Source: Bacteroidota bacterium (GTDB taxonomy: Bacteria; Bacteroidota; Bacteroidia; UKL13-3). From it: a DNA stretch of 64,000 nucleotides. How positions within the stretch are numbered: the stretch's first letter is position 1; each line of letters starts with the position of its first letter. Positions 1 to 10,390 of the stretch are shown piece by piece. The DNA lies in NCBI GenBank assembly GCA_947464275.1, contig CANHVU010000001.1:186993-250992 (forward strand), written 5' to 3'. Under the pieces are notes generated by a model that did not search any database, was not told the origin of the DNA, and saw only the letters and a list, made by a program, of their open reading frames with translations. The translations under genes were made by a program, and so were the position numbers.

Positions 1-61
1 ATCTTGAAAAACAAGATTTAGTCAAAGTATTAATAATATTTTACTAATTATAGGTTATAAA

Positions 62-97
62 AAAGCCTGAATAGCGTTAACACTACTCAGGCTTTTA
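62..97 (-). terminator. Intrinsic terminator hairpin downstream of the 114..3641 gene
   Basis: aaaagcctga ... tcaggctttt inverted repeat just past the stop of the minus-strand gene. Confidence 0.7.
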
Positions 98-113
98 GGC
101 TTTTATAAAGTAT

Positions 114-3100
114 TTATTCTTTTACTATTTTAGTTATAAATACTTGGTTTTGGCTAAGTACTTTTATTAGGTAAATTCCGTTAACCAATTGCTCAGTATT
201 TAATGAAATTTCATTTTTACCAAGGGTATTAAATGTTTGGTTCATTATAACTTTTCCTGTTAAATCAATTACTTCAATTTGTATTGTATTGCCAATATTT
301 TCTGGCAATTGAATGTTTAATTCTTTGTTAGCTGGGTTAGGGAAAACCAATAAGTTTGCGCTATTATTAGTATTAACACTTGCAGGATAACCTAAAGTAA
401 ATTTAGAGTAAATGGTATCTGAATATTGAGTAAACACGCCTGATTTTGCCACTACTCTCCATCTTAAATTTTTGCTTTGGCCATTGCTTAAACCCAATAG
501 AGTAAGCGCATTTGCTATTTGTCCGTAAGTTGCAGTTATTATAGTATCTGTTCCCATATTGTTAGATAACATCATGGCATTTGCATTTAAAAACTGTCCG
601 TTTACAGAGTCAATTTGTAAAGCATAAATAGGATTATTAATGGTAGCTTCTGGTATTGATTTACTCCATTTAATGGTAAGTGTTTGGTTGGTATCACCAT
701 TAATTGCTAAATTGTTAAACGCTGATGGGTTGTTAACATAGAATCTGCTCAATGGTTCAAAAATGCGAATATCATTTCCATTACGAGGGCTGATATAATA
801 GCCTGTAAAGGCATATGGTGCAGTTACATTTGATTTTTGACCTCCAATTCCTACTAAATGAAAATATTTGTCTTTAGGTAATAAACTACCCACTAATTGG
901 TTTTTTTCTTCTAGTTTAATGTTAAATTGTTGGTTGCTATCGTTTATAACTTGGTAAGTTAAATTACTTGACCAAAATCTTTCGTTGCTATTCAAATTGA
1001 TGAAGCGTAGTCTTTTTATTTCTACCAATTCATTTTCTGTATTTTCATTTAATTGGGTAGTAATAAATGGTTGTTTTAAAGTTTTAAATTGGCTTATTAA
1101 ACTAATGCTATCTACCTCTAAACTAAGCAACCCTCTCATGCTTATTATTTTACCTAATACCAATATGCTATCACCAATTTGAGGTTGGTAATTATAAGTG
1201 CTGGTGCTTGAGTAAATATTTATACCACCAGTACGGTCGTTTATAACAAATTGAATACCTATTGGATATGGATTTATTTGATTGGTTTGATAAACCAAAC
1301 CTTTTAAAGCCACCCTTACATTGTTTGAATCAGGTACACCTGTTACAGCATTCACTTTATTAATTTGATTGATGAAATATAAGTTAGGCATAGGCAAGTT
1401 TGGAGCTGCTGTTCCAACTCCAGTTGCGCCATTTAACGAGTAAGTTGAATCTTGACTGCGAACCACAAAAACTAAAACATGGTAGTTGGTGTAATTATTT
1501 ACTCCATAAAGCATTACAAAGTTGGTATCGCCTATATAAACAGCGCAAGCATTTGAATCGTTTGGAAATTTAGAGCCTTTATTGTTAATCATTGACTGAC
1601 TAATAATGGTATTACGTCTTATATCACTATTGGTAATTTGTGCATCAATTGGGCTGCCAGCTTTAACATAAACTATGGTGTTATAATTATCGTTATTATA
1701 ATCAATAGGCTTAGTCCAATTTATACGTAAAGTTGAATTGGTTAATCCTGATACTGTTACATTCGATACATTGCTTGGTGGCACGTCCTTAGTAATTCCA
1801 TTTACAATACGAGGGTTTGAATAGCTTGTATCCACAGTATTTATTACATAAACTACTGCATAATAATTGGTATTTGCTACAAGATTATTAATCAATACTC
1901 GGTTTAAATCTCCCTTGTAAACACAATAAGCCAAAGCATCGTGTTGATACGCAGAACCACTTCCAAATATGGCATTAGCGTTAATAGTACTTGCGTCTAA
2001 ATTCGGTGTGCCTAAATTAATGGCACTGCCTTGTTTTAAATATACCACAGTGGTATAATTATTGTCATTGTATAACTCATCTTTTCCCCAACTTATTTCG
2101 CTTAAAGTGTTGTTATAAGCATTCCATTTTGGGGCTATAACACTATTAGGTCCGTTGTTATTGGTAAAATCTGATGTAGTAACTACTTCTGAATAATTGG
2201 AATCTAAATCGTTAATGGCAAAAGCTGCAATAAAGTATTCTTTTCCTGGGGTTAAATTAGTAAGAAAAACTTCTGTATCATCCCCTTTATAAACGCATTT
2301 AGCGGCAGCATCGTTTTGAAATGCACTAGCTGTTGCCGCAAAATCATTGTTGTTTATTATATTAATAGGATTGGTATTTGGTGTGGTTAAATTATTTATC
2401 GCTGTATTTTCTTTTACATATACAACTGTGGTATAATTTGTATTCGAATAATAGTTTAATTGTTGATCCCATTTTACCCTAGCTGTTGTTTTTCCTGTTG
2501 CAGTAAATGTTAAGTTAATTAAAGGTTTTGGTGCAGTGGTTGCAGTTGTAAAATTAGTTTGCAATACCAATGAATACGAATTGTTTAAAGTATTGTAAGC
2601 ATAAATAATGGCGTGATAACTGGTTTTTTGTTTTAAACCGGTAACTGTAATATTGGTACTATCTGTGTTTAGAACACACTTAGCGTTAGCATCATTTTCG
2701 TAAAATGAGTTGGCTGTTAAAAAGTTTGGATTAGGTATATAAAAACTTTGATTGATATTGGGACTACCAATATTTATGGGATTGTTTTCTTTTATAAAAA
2801 CCAAAGTGGTGTAAACCGAATCAAAATAAGCACTGTTTTTCTCCCAAATTAGCTTAACTGAATTGGTTGTTATTTCTCTTGAGTTAAATAGGTTTAAAAG
2901 TTGCAGTTTGGTAGGTTTGTTTAATTCACTCCAGTCGTTTGTACTTCTTATTCCGTCAATAATTAGTTTAGGAGCTATGCTATCGTTTCCTTGTATCAGC
3001 GCCACTCCACTTAGTTTCAATAGATCATTATCAGTACCTGAATTTATTTGTATCAAAGGCATTGGTTCCGAAGTTGGAAATCCAGATTTGAAATTGAAAA

Positions 3101-3641
3101 GAGAAACCACATCGTTATCATTGCCACTTACCGATTCATATTTTAGCACCACTAAACTTGTGATGTTTAAATCGAAACTATCGTTTCCATAAACTGGAGT
3201 TTCATTGATTTTAGCTATTCCAATTTTATAAAAATTTGAACCTGCCGATTTTATATAAACCTTTGTTTTTAATTCTTCAATTGGGTTGATTGTGGTGTAA
3301 GTGAAAAAATAATCACCAGCCAAAGTTGCTTTATTTACATTTAGCATAAAAGCAGTGTAGGTTATTTTGTTTTGCATGAATGGCACACCAAAGCTCATTT
3401 TTAAATCTTGTCCTGTTGAATCAATTTTGGCAGCATTGCCAATATTTGATAAAACATAGTCGGTATAAGTTAAACCAGGACTTACTGTTTTAATGGGATT
3501 AATATTTCCATTGGTATACAGCGAGCTCCATCCAAAGCTTTTCAGCTCTCCCGTAAAGTTAAAATTAGCGGTTAAAAGTTGCTGTGCATGAGCATTAAGC
3601 AATAAAGCTAAAATGGCAATTAAGGTTAGTTTCGTTTTCAT
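114..3641 (-). CDS. Secreted multidomain protein: four FnIII-like repeats, OB-fold-like domain, T9SS type A sorting domain
   Basis: Signal peptide (MKTKLTLIAILALLLNAHAQ); repeats with DxxAxCVYxGD motif; C-terminus NLLVFPNPANKELNIQLP...GIYLIKVLSQNQVFITKIVKE is a typical Por secretion tail. Confidence 0.85.
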   Translation of the reverse strand: MKTKLTLIAILALLLNAHAQQLLTANFNFTGELKSFGWSSLYTNGNINPIKTVSPGLTYTDYVLSNIGNAAKIDSTGQDLKMSFGVPFMQNKITYTAFMLNVNKATLAGDYFFTYTTINPIEELKTKVYIKSAGSNFYKIGIAKINETPVYGNDSFDLNITSLVVLKYESVSGNDNDVVSLFNFKSGFPTSEPMPLIQINSGTDNDLLKLSGVALIQGNDSIAPKLIIDGIRSTNDWSELNKPTKLQLLNLFNSREITTNSVKLIWEKNSAYFDSVYTTLVFIKENNPINIGSPNINQSFYIPNPNFLTANSFYENDANAKCVLNTDSTNITVTGLKQKTSYHAIIYAYNTLNNSYSLVLQTNFTTATTAPKPLINLTFTATGKTTARVKWDQQLNYYSNTNYTTVVYVKENTAINNLTTPNTNPINIINNNDFAATASAFQNDAAAKCVYKGDDTEVFLTNLTPGKEYFIAAFAINDLDSNYSEVVTTSDFTNNNGPNSVIAPKWNAYNNTLSEISWGKDELYNDNNYTTVVYLKQGSAINLGTPNLDASTINANAIFGSGSAYQHDALAYCVYKGDLNRVLINNLVANTNYYAVVYVINTVDTSYSNPRIVNGITKDVPPSNVSNVTVSGLTNSTLRINWTKPIDYNNDNYNTIVYVKAGSPIDAQITNSDIRRNTIISQSMINNKGSKFPNDSNACAVYIGDTNFVMLYGVNNYTNYHVLVFVVRSQDSTYSLNGATGVGTAAPNLPMPNLYFINQINKVNAVTGVPDSNNVRVALKGLVYQTNQINPYPIGIQFVINDRTGGINIYSSTSTYNYQPQIGDSILVLGKIISMRGLLSLEVDSISLISQFKTLKQPFITTQLNENTENELVEIKRLRFINLNSNERFWSSNLTYQVINDSNQQFNIKLEEKNQLVGSLLPKDKYFHLVGIGGQKSNVTAPYAFTGYYISPRNGNDIRIFEPLSRFYVNNPSAFNNLAINGDTNQTLTIKWSKSIPEATINNPIYALQIDSVNGQFLNANAMMLSNNMGTDTIITATYGQIANALTLLGLSNGQSKNLRWRVVAKSGVFTQYSDTIYSKFTLGYPASVNTNNSANLLVFPNPANKELNIQLPENIGNTIQIEVIDLTGKVIMNQTFNTLGKNEISLNTEQLVNGIYLIKVLSQNQVFITKIVKE

Positions 3642-3733
3642 ATTAGTACATGTTTAAAGATAATGAGCTAGAATTTATTTAAACGTTGCAGAAAAAATGA
3701 AAACGTGATGTTTTTAAGAAAACGTTTAGAAAA

Positions 3734-6700
3734 TTAAAAATCTAAACCAAGCGCAAAATAATAAACTGGTTTTGAAGCCACTTCCGCATCTTGAATTCCC
3801 CAAGCAGTATCAAAGCGTAAAAAATACCCCAATACCTTTGTCCTTAATCCACCTCCAAAACCCGCCACTAACGGATCTCTTACATTAGTAACTCTAGCCA
3901 AAACAGGAGCAACATTAATGGTTTTCTGATTAAAGGTATTATCATCACCATAAGGATTAGAGCCAATCCAAGCGGTCCCCATATCAAAGAAAGGAACCAT
4001 TTGAAAAGTATTTAGAAACTCACTTCTCAAAGGTCTGTTAAAAGCATATTGAAAAATTGGAATTCTAATTTCGGTATTTATTAAAGCAAAATTGTTACCA
4101 TTTCTAATGTTTTGCTCAAAACCTCTTAGATTAGCAGCCAGTGCCTGAAAAACATAATTTTCGGATGAAGAAGTGCTAGATTCGTTATTAAAACGAGGCA
4201 ATATCCAATTTTCGACCCCACCTAAATAATAAACTACTTTAGCTGGACCAAAAGAGGAGTTGGCTGTAAGGCGAGTACACCAAATTATTTGTCTATGTAT
4301 TTTTTCATAATGACGTGCATCAAAACCAATAGCACTTAATTGAACATTCCAATCGTCCAAATTAGCATAACGCTCATAAAATACTTTTAAACGTGTACCA
4401 TTCCATAAATTTAATCCTTTTGGTACGGTATTATCAAATACATATTCTGCCTTGGCTCCAATCCAATTAGTAACCCTATCAGGCGTTTCTAAAGTAGCGT
4501 TGTTAGAGCCTCTTAAAATATCTCTATCTGTGCGTCCAAATATGTTTAACCTTAGGCTGCTTGTTTGTGAAATAGGGTACTTCAAAATATAACGAAGCTC
4601 ATGACTATAGCTTTTTACAGCAGTATTGTTTTCGGGTATACCGCCACTTCTACTTTGGCGATAGAAAACAAATTTATGGTCTAAGCGTTTTTTTAATGTT
4701 TCGAACGATGCAAAATAATCAAAGCCATTGCCATCAAAGCTTACCCGAACACCGCCCGTAAATCTATAGTCCTCTAAAAGATCAATCATTCCTAGCTTAA
4801 ACATCCCGTTTAATCCTGGATTAAACATTTGAGCCGCGGCACCACCTATTGGTTGATAGTAAGTATTTATTATCGAATTGTCGATTTGAGTTATTACTTG
4901 GTCTGCGAAGAAAGTAACATCGTAAAATTTCGGTGTACTAATTTTTAATGTACGTTTTAGTGTTTCATTAGTTCCTGTTTTGGGTATTAGAATAAATGCA
5001 GGACGCTTAAATTCTTCTGGGGTAAACTCACTCATAAAGAAAAATTGCGTTGTATCTTGCATAACCTTGATTTCCAATTCTGCGGTTTCGTCTGTTTGTT
5101 TATTATAAAAGGTATCAGGAGAATTTATTTGCTCTGCAAAACTCCTAAATATACGCAATCCACTTTCAAATTGTTTATTGGTAACCCCACTTTTTAACCT
5201 GAACATATTTGGATAACTTTCAATCGTTTTACCCCACTCTTCAATGCTTCGTTCTTGCGGACTTATTTTTATGTAATACTTGTTTTTGTAAAGCATTAAA
5301 TCATAAGTAGTTTTAGATTGAACAGACACATCTTGGGCCAAAATTCCACGTTGGTAGTTGGTAATAGGGTAGGTGTAAACTAAATCCTTGTTATAAACTA
5401 AAGTATCTATTTTTTCTACTGTGCTGTCTAGCGTTATAAGTTTTCCTCTATAGGTAAATTGTGAGCCATTCCATGTTGGCTTTTCTATATAGCATAAAGT
5501 ATCGATAGGCTTTTCAGTATATTCAAAATATTTTACGTATATGGCGGTATAATCATATTCCTCCTCCAAACGGCTTGCATAGCGATTTTTAGTGCCATTA
5601 TAATCGCTTAAATAGGCGTAATAATTGCGTTTATATTCAATTGGATTTGTTTCGTTAATATAAGGTGTTTTGGTAAGTCTTTTTAACATTCTTGTTTTTA
5701 TTGACTCTTCTATATCGTATAAATATACATCATAATTATTGTCAGGTCTTAAACTGCTAATAATTCCAGCATTTAAAGAATCGGTAGGGCGATTTGAGCT
5801 AAATATAATTTTACTTGAACCGTCAGTATAACGAGGGTTGGCGTCATCATAAATATCGTTTGTTAATTGTTTTTCCTTTCTACTAGGTATATCAAAAGTG
5901 AAAATATCTGACTGACCCTTTCTAATGGCACTAACTACTAGGGTTCTACCATTATCGCTGTAGTCAAAACCAGTAATTTTATCAAATTTAAAAAACTCAA
6001 CGGTTTCTTTACTTTTATTAACCAAATCAATTGTTTTGAGCAACAGTTTACCCTTTTTTTCGTAAACCATGGCTAATTTATCACCTCCTTGTTGCCAAGC
6101 TAATGTTGGAAAGCTATAATCGTATTCAAGTTGATAATATTTTATGCCACCCTTTAATATTTTTTTTAGTTTATTGGTTTTGGTATTTAGCAGCCAAACT
6201 TTGTATTTCCCGTTTTTGTTGGATGTAAAACTAACATAATCACCCTTGCTCGAAACCTTCATTTGCGGTTGAATATATTGTGCTACTCTTCGCTTGATTT
6301 TTATATCTACCAAGGGCATGTTTCTACCTATATCCTCGCGACTATACATTTTTTGGTAATACTCAAACCAATCTTTTTGAATTTGTTTAAAGGTTTTATC
6401 ATTACATACATAGCTTAAAGCACTTTCATAATTGCGAGTAACCCTTATGGCATATATAACTTGTTTTATAACCTCTTCAGGTCTTTCATTATTGTCTATA
6501 ATATATTTCCAAATGCTATGTCCAGCAAAAACTGCATCTTTTTGATTTAAGCGATTAAATTTTTTAAACTTTTTGGTAAGCACACCGTCCTTCATTCGGT
6601 TATCCATATCAGCATCCCAATCCTTACTTATGTATGAGGTTAGTCCATGTAAAAACCACTCTGGTAAATTAAGCAAGGCTGCATTTTGAATTCGCTCTTG

Positions 6701-7165
6701 TAGGCTCCCTCCGTATAGAACCTCGTTAATTATTACTAAGGCTATACCTTCGTTAAGTTGCCTTGCCAAATCAGCATGGTCGCCATTAAAATAAACATAT
6801 ATTTTATTACTATTAACCTGCGTGTAACCACCAGTATTTTGAGCCAAATCTTCTAAACCAAAATTACTTTGTTTCAAATCCGATTGTGTATTGTAACAAA
6901 TAATTTCTATTCTACCGCTTAAAGGATGCTCTAATCTATCTTCTAAAAGGGGCAACTTATCGGTTACATATTTTAAACAAAATGTAGCCAACTCTTTACC
7001 TCCACTGTAATAGTAGGCATCAAAATTTTCTACACGCAAATAGTTCCAATCAAAGCGACCATACTGCACCCTATTTTGGCCAAAAGGTGTATTAATGCCT
7101 TGGCTAAATAATGATTTAGTTAACCCCAAAAAAAGTACTATAAAAAGATATTTTATTAAGCGCAT
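3734..7165 (-). CDS. Outer-membrane protein: degenerate peptidase-MA-like N-terminus, TolB/PD40-like beta-propeller, C-terminal Omp85/BamA-like barrel
   Basis: Signal peptide; propeller motifs (YSDNGRTLVVSA, DANPRYTDGSSKIIFSSNRP); C-terminal LRGFEQNIRNGNNFALINTEIRIPI, FFDMGTAW and GFGGGLRTKVLGYFLRFDTAWGI resemble Omp85 barrel signatures. Confidence 0.75.
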   Translation of the reverse strand: MRLIKYLFIVLFLGLTKSLFSQGINTPFGQNRVQYGRFDWNYLRVENFDAYYYSGGKELATFCLKYVTDKLPLLEDRLEHPLSGRIEIICYNTQSDLKQSNFGLEDLAQNTGGYTQVNSNKIYVYFNGDHADLARQLNEGIALVIINEVLYGGSLQERIQNAALLNLPEWFLHGLTSYISKDWDADMDNRMKDGVLTKKFKKFNRLNQKDAVFAGHSIWKYIIDNNERPEEVIKQVIYAIRVTRNYESALSYVCNDKTFKQIQKDWFEYYQKMYSREDIGRNMPLVDIKIKRRVAQYIQPQMKVSSKGDYVSFTSNKNGKYKVWLLNTKTNKLKKILKGGIKYYQLEYDYSFPTLAWQQGGDKLAMVYEKKGKLLLKTIDLVNKSKETVEFFKFDKITGFDYSDNGRTLVVSAIRKGQSDIFTFDIPSRKEKQLTNDIYDDANPRYTDGSSKIIFSSNRPTDSLNAGIISSLRPDNNYDVYLYDIEESIKTRMLKRLTKTPYINETNPIEYKRNYYAYLSDYNGTKNRYASRLEEEYDYTAIYVKYFEYTEKPIDTLCYIEKPTWNGSQFTYRGKLITLDSTVEKIDTLVYNKDLVYTYPITNYQRGILAQDVSVQSKTTYDLMLYKNKYYIKISPQERSIEEWGKTIESYPNMFRLKSGVTNKQFESGLRIFRSFAEQINSPDTFYNKQTDETAELEIKVMQDTTQFFFMSEFTPEEFKRPAFILIPKTGTNETLKRTLKISTPKFYDVTFFADQVITQIDNSIINTYYQPIGGAAAQMFNPGLNGMFKLGMIDLLEDYRFTGGVRVSFDGNGFDYFASFETLKKRLDHKFVFYRQSRSGGIPENNTAVKSYSHELRYILKYPISQTSSLRLNIFGRTDRDILRGSNNATLETPDRVTNWIGAKAEYVFDNTVPKGLNLWNGTRLKVFYERYANLDDWNVQLSAIGFDARHYEKIHRQIIWCTRLTANSSFGPAKVVYYLGGVENWILPRFNNESSTSSSENYVFQALAANLRGFEQNIRNGNNFALINTEIRIPIFQYAFNRPLRSEFLNTFQMVPFFDMGTAWIGSNPYGDDNTFNQKTINVAPVLARVTNVRDPLVAGFGGGLRTKVLGYFLRFDTAWGIQDAEVASKPVYYFALGLDF

Positions 7166-7555
7166 TTAATTATTTTACCGACACCAAAAATAAACGCATT
7201 TTTACAATTACAAAGTAATATTATCATAAACTTTGGTTGCTTGTTTTAAATAATAAATACATTTTTGGAATCTATAAGAGGTTAAATTTTTATGATAACC
7301 TTTCACTTACAATAGTTTCAGTATAGTTTACTATATGCAATTTACAAATTAAGGGTTCGAAAACGAATAAAAGTGTAAAGCAATAACAAACTGTGGTTTT
7401 AAGTAAAAATCAGATGTGAGGCAAATAATCTCACAATTTTTCCAGCTAAAAAAATTAATTTTCTAAGATAGATAATCTATTCAATGGCATTTTCTAAAGC
7501 AAAAGCATTCTTGGTTCAAATACCAAGGGTTCGTTTTATATTTTAATCAAATAAA

Positions 7556-7587
7556 AAAGGCTTATAAGTTAAAACTTATAAGCCTTT
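7556..7587 (-). terminator. Hairpin downstream of tRNA-Val
   Basis: aaaggcttataagtt aa aacttataagccttt near-perfect inverted repeat. Confidence 0.7.
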
Positions 7588-7596
7588 AATTTAGTG

Positions 7597-7671
7597 TGGA
7601 GGCAACAGGATTCGAACCTGTGACCCTCTGCTTGTAAGGCAGATGCTCTGAACCAGCTGAGCTATGCCTCC
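7597..7671 (-). tRNA. tRNA-Val (anticodon UAC)
   Basis: Reverse complement GGAGGCATAGCTCAGCTGGTTCAGAGCATCTGCCTTACAAGCAGAGGGTCACAGGTTCGAATCCTGTTGCCTCCA folds as a cloverleaf; anticodon loop CTTACAA. Confidence 0.95.
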
Positions 7672-7879
7672 ATTTTAAAACGAATATTTTGTTCGTTTTG
7701 GGGAGTGCAAATATAGATATACATTTAAATAATGCAAAACTTTTTATAAAAATAGCTTGCTTTTTTTCTTAAGTCCTAATAATCTTCGCAATAAAATAAA
7801 GTACACATTCAAAAAAATGTGCATTTTACTTTATTTTCAATATAAAATATATACTGCAAATTTGCGTTCTATATATACT

Positions 7880-10390
7880 GTGAAACCATTTTTTAAAATA
7901 TTACTTGCCAGCACCCTGTTTTTGTTATTTGCGGCAGCCGTTTTTGTGGGCTACCTGCTTAACAACAAACGTATTTTAACTAATTTCGTAATTGAACAAA
8001 TTAACAATAACCTCAATGCTGAGTTGCAAGTTAAAAATAGCGATGTTACTATTTTTCAAAATTTTCCAAACGTAAGCCTTGATTTAATCGGGGTTTCGCT
8101 ACAAACCAAAACAGAAAATATATTAACTGCCAACCACTTATATTTTGGCTTTAACATAAAAGATATTTTAAACAAAAATTACCATATCCAAATAATTACC
8201 ATTGATAGTGCTACCATTAATTTAAAAATAGACGAAAATGGCAAATCGAACCTAGATATAGTAAAGAGTAGTAAAGAGCAAGAAAGCAATAACACCAACT
8301 TTTTAATTGATTTAGAAAAAGTAAAACTCAAACGTGTTAACTTTAATTTTAACGATTTACAAAGTAATCAGAACTATAAAACACAAATTAAGGAAGCGGA
8401 ATTTGATGGAAGTTTTAAAAATACAGAGTTTAAACTAAATGTTTATGCCGATGCATTTGTAAACCAGATTACTAGCAGCAATGTAAATTTTGTAAAAGGT
8501 AAAAATGTAGTGCTGAAAGCCAATATTGCGGTTAATAACAATAAAAAAACATACGCATTTAAAAATGCTGAACTAAAAATAAACGAACTTGATTTATTGT
8601 TGAACGGATTAATAACAGGCAAGCAAGTTGGAAGCGAAGTCCAACTAGATTTTGATTCTAAAAAAATAAGCATTGCTTCATTATTCAGTTTACTACCCAT
8701 AAAAATTCCAGCCGAGGTTTTGGCCTACGAGAGTAAAGGAAATGTGTTTTTTAAAGGAACCGTAAATGGTTTGATATCGCCAGTTAGTAATCCAAAAATA
8801 TTGGTTGATTTTGGAGTAAGTAATGGCAGTATTCATAACAAAAAACTCAATATTAAACTGAACAATGTTTCGATGGTGGGTAAATTTAACAATGGCGCAA
8901 AACAAGACCTAACAACAAGTTTATTGGTACTTAACAACATAAAAGCCAAACTAGCTAACGACCAAATTAACGGAGACATAACCATAGAAAACTTGGCTTC
9001 TCCTAAACTTGATTTGGCATTAGCCGGAACCATGAATTTGGAAAATTTGTTTCAACTTTTTCCAGTTAAAGCCATTGAAAGCATAAAAGGTAATATTGGT
9101 TTCGACACAAAAATTAAAGCCAATTTAGCTTATAAAAACACCAGCAATATTTGGAAACAAGCAGGTAATTATGGTAAATTTAATTTATTGGTTAACAACT
9201 TAAAAGTTAAAGATTTTGATAAAAAAATTGATAATTTAGAAGCCAATTTTGCTTTAAACGGAGCCAATTTAGACATAGAAAAATGCAATGTAAACCTCAA
9301 TCAGTCGGATGTAAAAATTAGTGGAAGCTTAAATAATTTTTTAGGTTATTTATTTGGCAATAACGAAAATTTGACGGCTAATATTAACTACAACAGCAAT
9401 TATGTAGATATGGAACATGTTATTTTTATGCCCGAAACAAAAAAATCAACCACTACAGAAAGCAAATACAACTTACCACAAAATATTGATTTACAAATAA
9501 ATGCAAATATTGATAAATTTAAATACAATAACCTTATAGCCAATAACTTATCATGCAAAATCCAAGTTTTGCCTATGCAAATTATTATAAACCAAGCTAA
9601 ACTAAATGCACTTAATGGCAGTATAAATTTTGCAGCTAAAGTGCTCAATAGCAAGCAAGGCAATTATTTTATAGAAAGTAAAATTGACCTGAAAAATATA
9701 AATGTAACAGAGGCTTTTAGGCAATGCAATAATTTTGGACAAACCAATATTACTGCCCAAAATTTAAAAGGAACTTACAACGGGAGTATTGATTTTGCAG
9801 GAGTTTGGGACGAAAAACTGAACTGCAAAACAGATAAAATTTATGCGCAAATAAAAATTCAATTGCTAAATGGTGAGCTGATTAACTATAAACCATTGGC
9901 GGCTTTAAGTAGATTTGTAAGCCTTACCGATTTACAAAACTTAAAATTTGCTGAGCTTAATAATACCATTGAAATTAAGGAGCAAACCATTACCATTCCT
10001 AAAATGCTTATTGAAAACAATGCAGTGAATATTACCCTTAGCGGCAGTCAAAACTTTGATAACTTTATAGATTACGATTTAAAAGTAAATTTAAGTGAAG
10101 TACTAAGAAAAAAACTGAAAGCTAAAGACAACGAATTTGGCGAAGAAGACGAAAAGAAAAAAGGAATCAATTTATTTATAAATATGCGCGGGCCAATAGA
10201 CAATTTGAAATTTGTTTACAACAAATCGGCCGTTAAGCAAAATATAAAAGAAAAAGCCAAAGGGGAAGGCAAAAGCATTATTGAAACACTAAAAAAAGAG
10301 GTGGGAATAATTCCAAACAATAACAAAAACACCGACAAACCCAAAGAAAAACATAATGAAAACGATGAACTTGAATTTGAAAAAGATTAA
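7880..10390 (+). CDS. AsmA-family protein; probable GTG start at 7880, with the track ORF extended upstream to 7757
   Basis: N-terminal TM helix then LLNNKRILTNFVIEQINNNLNAELQVKNSDVTIFQNFPNVSLDLIGVSL, typical AsmA N-terminus; repetitive beta-rich body. Confidence 0.8.
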   Translation: MKPFFKILLASTLFLLFAAAVFVGYLLNNKRILTNFVIEQINNNLNAELQVKNSDVTIFQNFPNVSLDLIGVSLQTKTENILTANHLYFGFNIKDILNKNYHIQIITIDSATINLKIDENGKSNLDIVKSSKEQESNNTNFLIDLEKVKLKRVNFNFNDLQSNQNYKTQIKEAEFDGSFKNTEFKLNVYADAFVNQITSSNVNFVKGKNVVLKANIAVNNNKKTYAFKNAELKINELDLLLNGLITGKQVGSEVQLDFDSKKISIASLFSLLPIKIPAEVLAYESKGNVFFKGTVNGLISPVSNPKILVDFGVSNGSIHNKKLNIKLNNVSMVGKFNNGAKQDLTTSLLVLNNIKAKLANDQINGDITIENLASPKLDLALAGTMNLENLFQLFPVKAIESIKGNIGFDTKIKANLAYKNTSNIWKQAGNYGKFNLLVNNLKVKDFDKKIDNLEANFALNGANLDIEKCNVNLNQSDVKISGSLNNFLGYLFGNNENLTANINYNSNYVDMEHVIFMPETKKSTTTESKYNLPQNIDLQINANIDKFKYNNLIANNLSCKIQVLPMQIIINQAKLNALNGSINFAAKVLNSKQGNYFIESKIDLKNINVTEAFRQCNNFGQTNITAQNLKGTYNGSIDFAGVWDEKLNCKTDKIYAQIKIQLLNGELINYKPLAALSRFVSLTDLQNLKFAELNNTIEIKEQTITIPKMLIENNAVNITLSGSQNFDNFIDYDLKVNLSEVLRKKLKAKDNEFGEEDEKKKGINLFINMRGPIDNLKFVYNKSAVKQNIKEKAKGEGKSIIETLKKEVGIIPNNNKNTDKPKEKHNENDELEFEKD

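Noticed and set aside
7757-7879. N-terminal extension of the AsmA ORF
   Set aside because: Begins 86 bp past the divergent tRNA and lacks AsmA-like sequence; GTG at 7880 directly precedes the TM helix.
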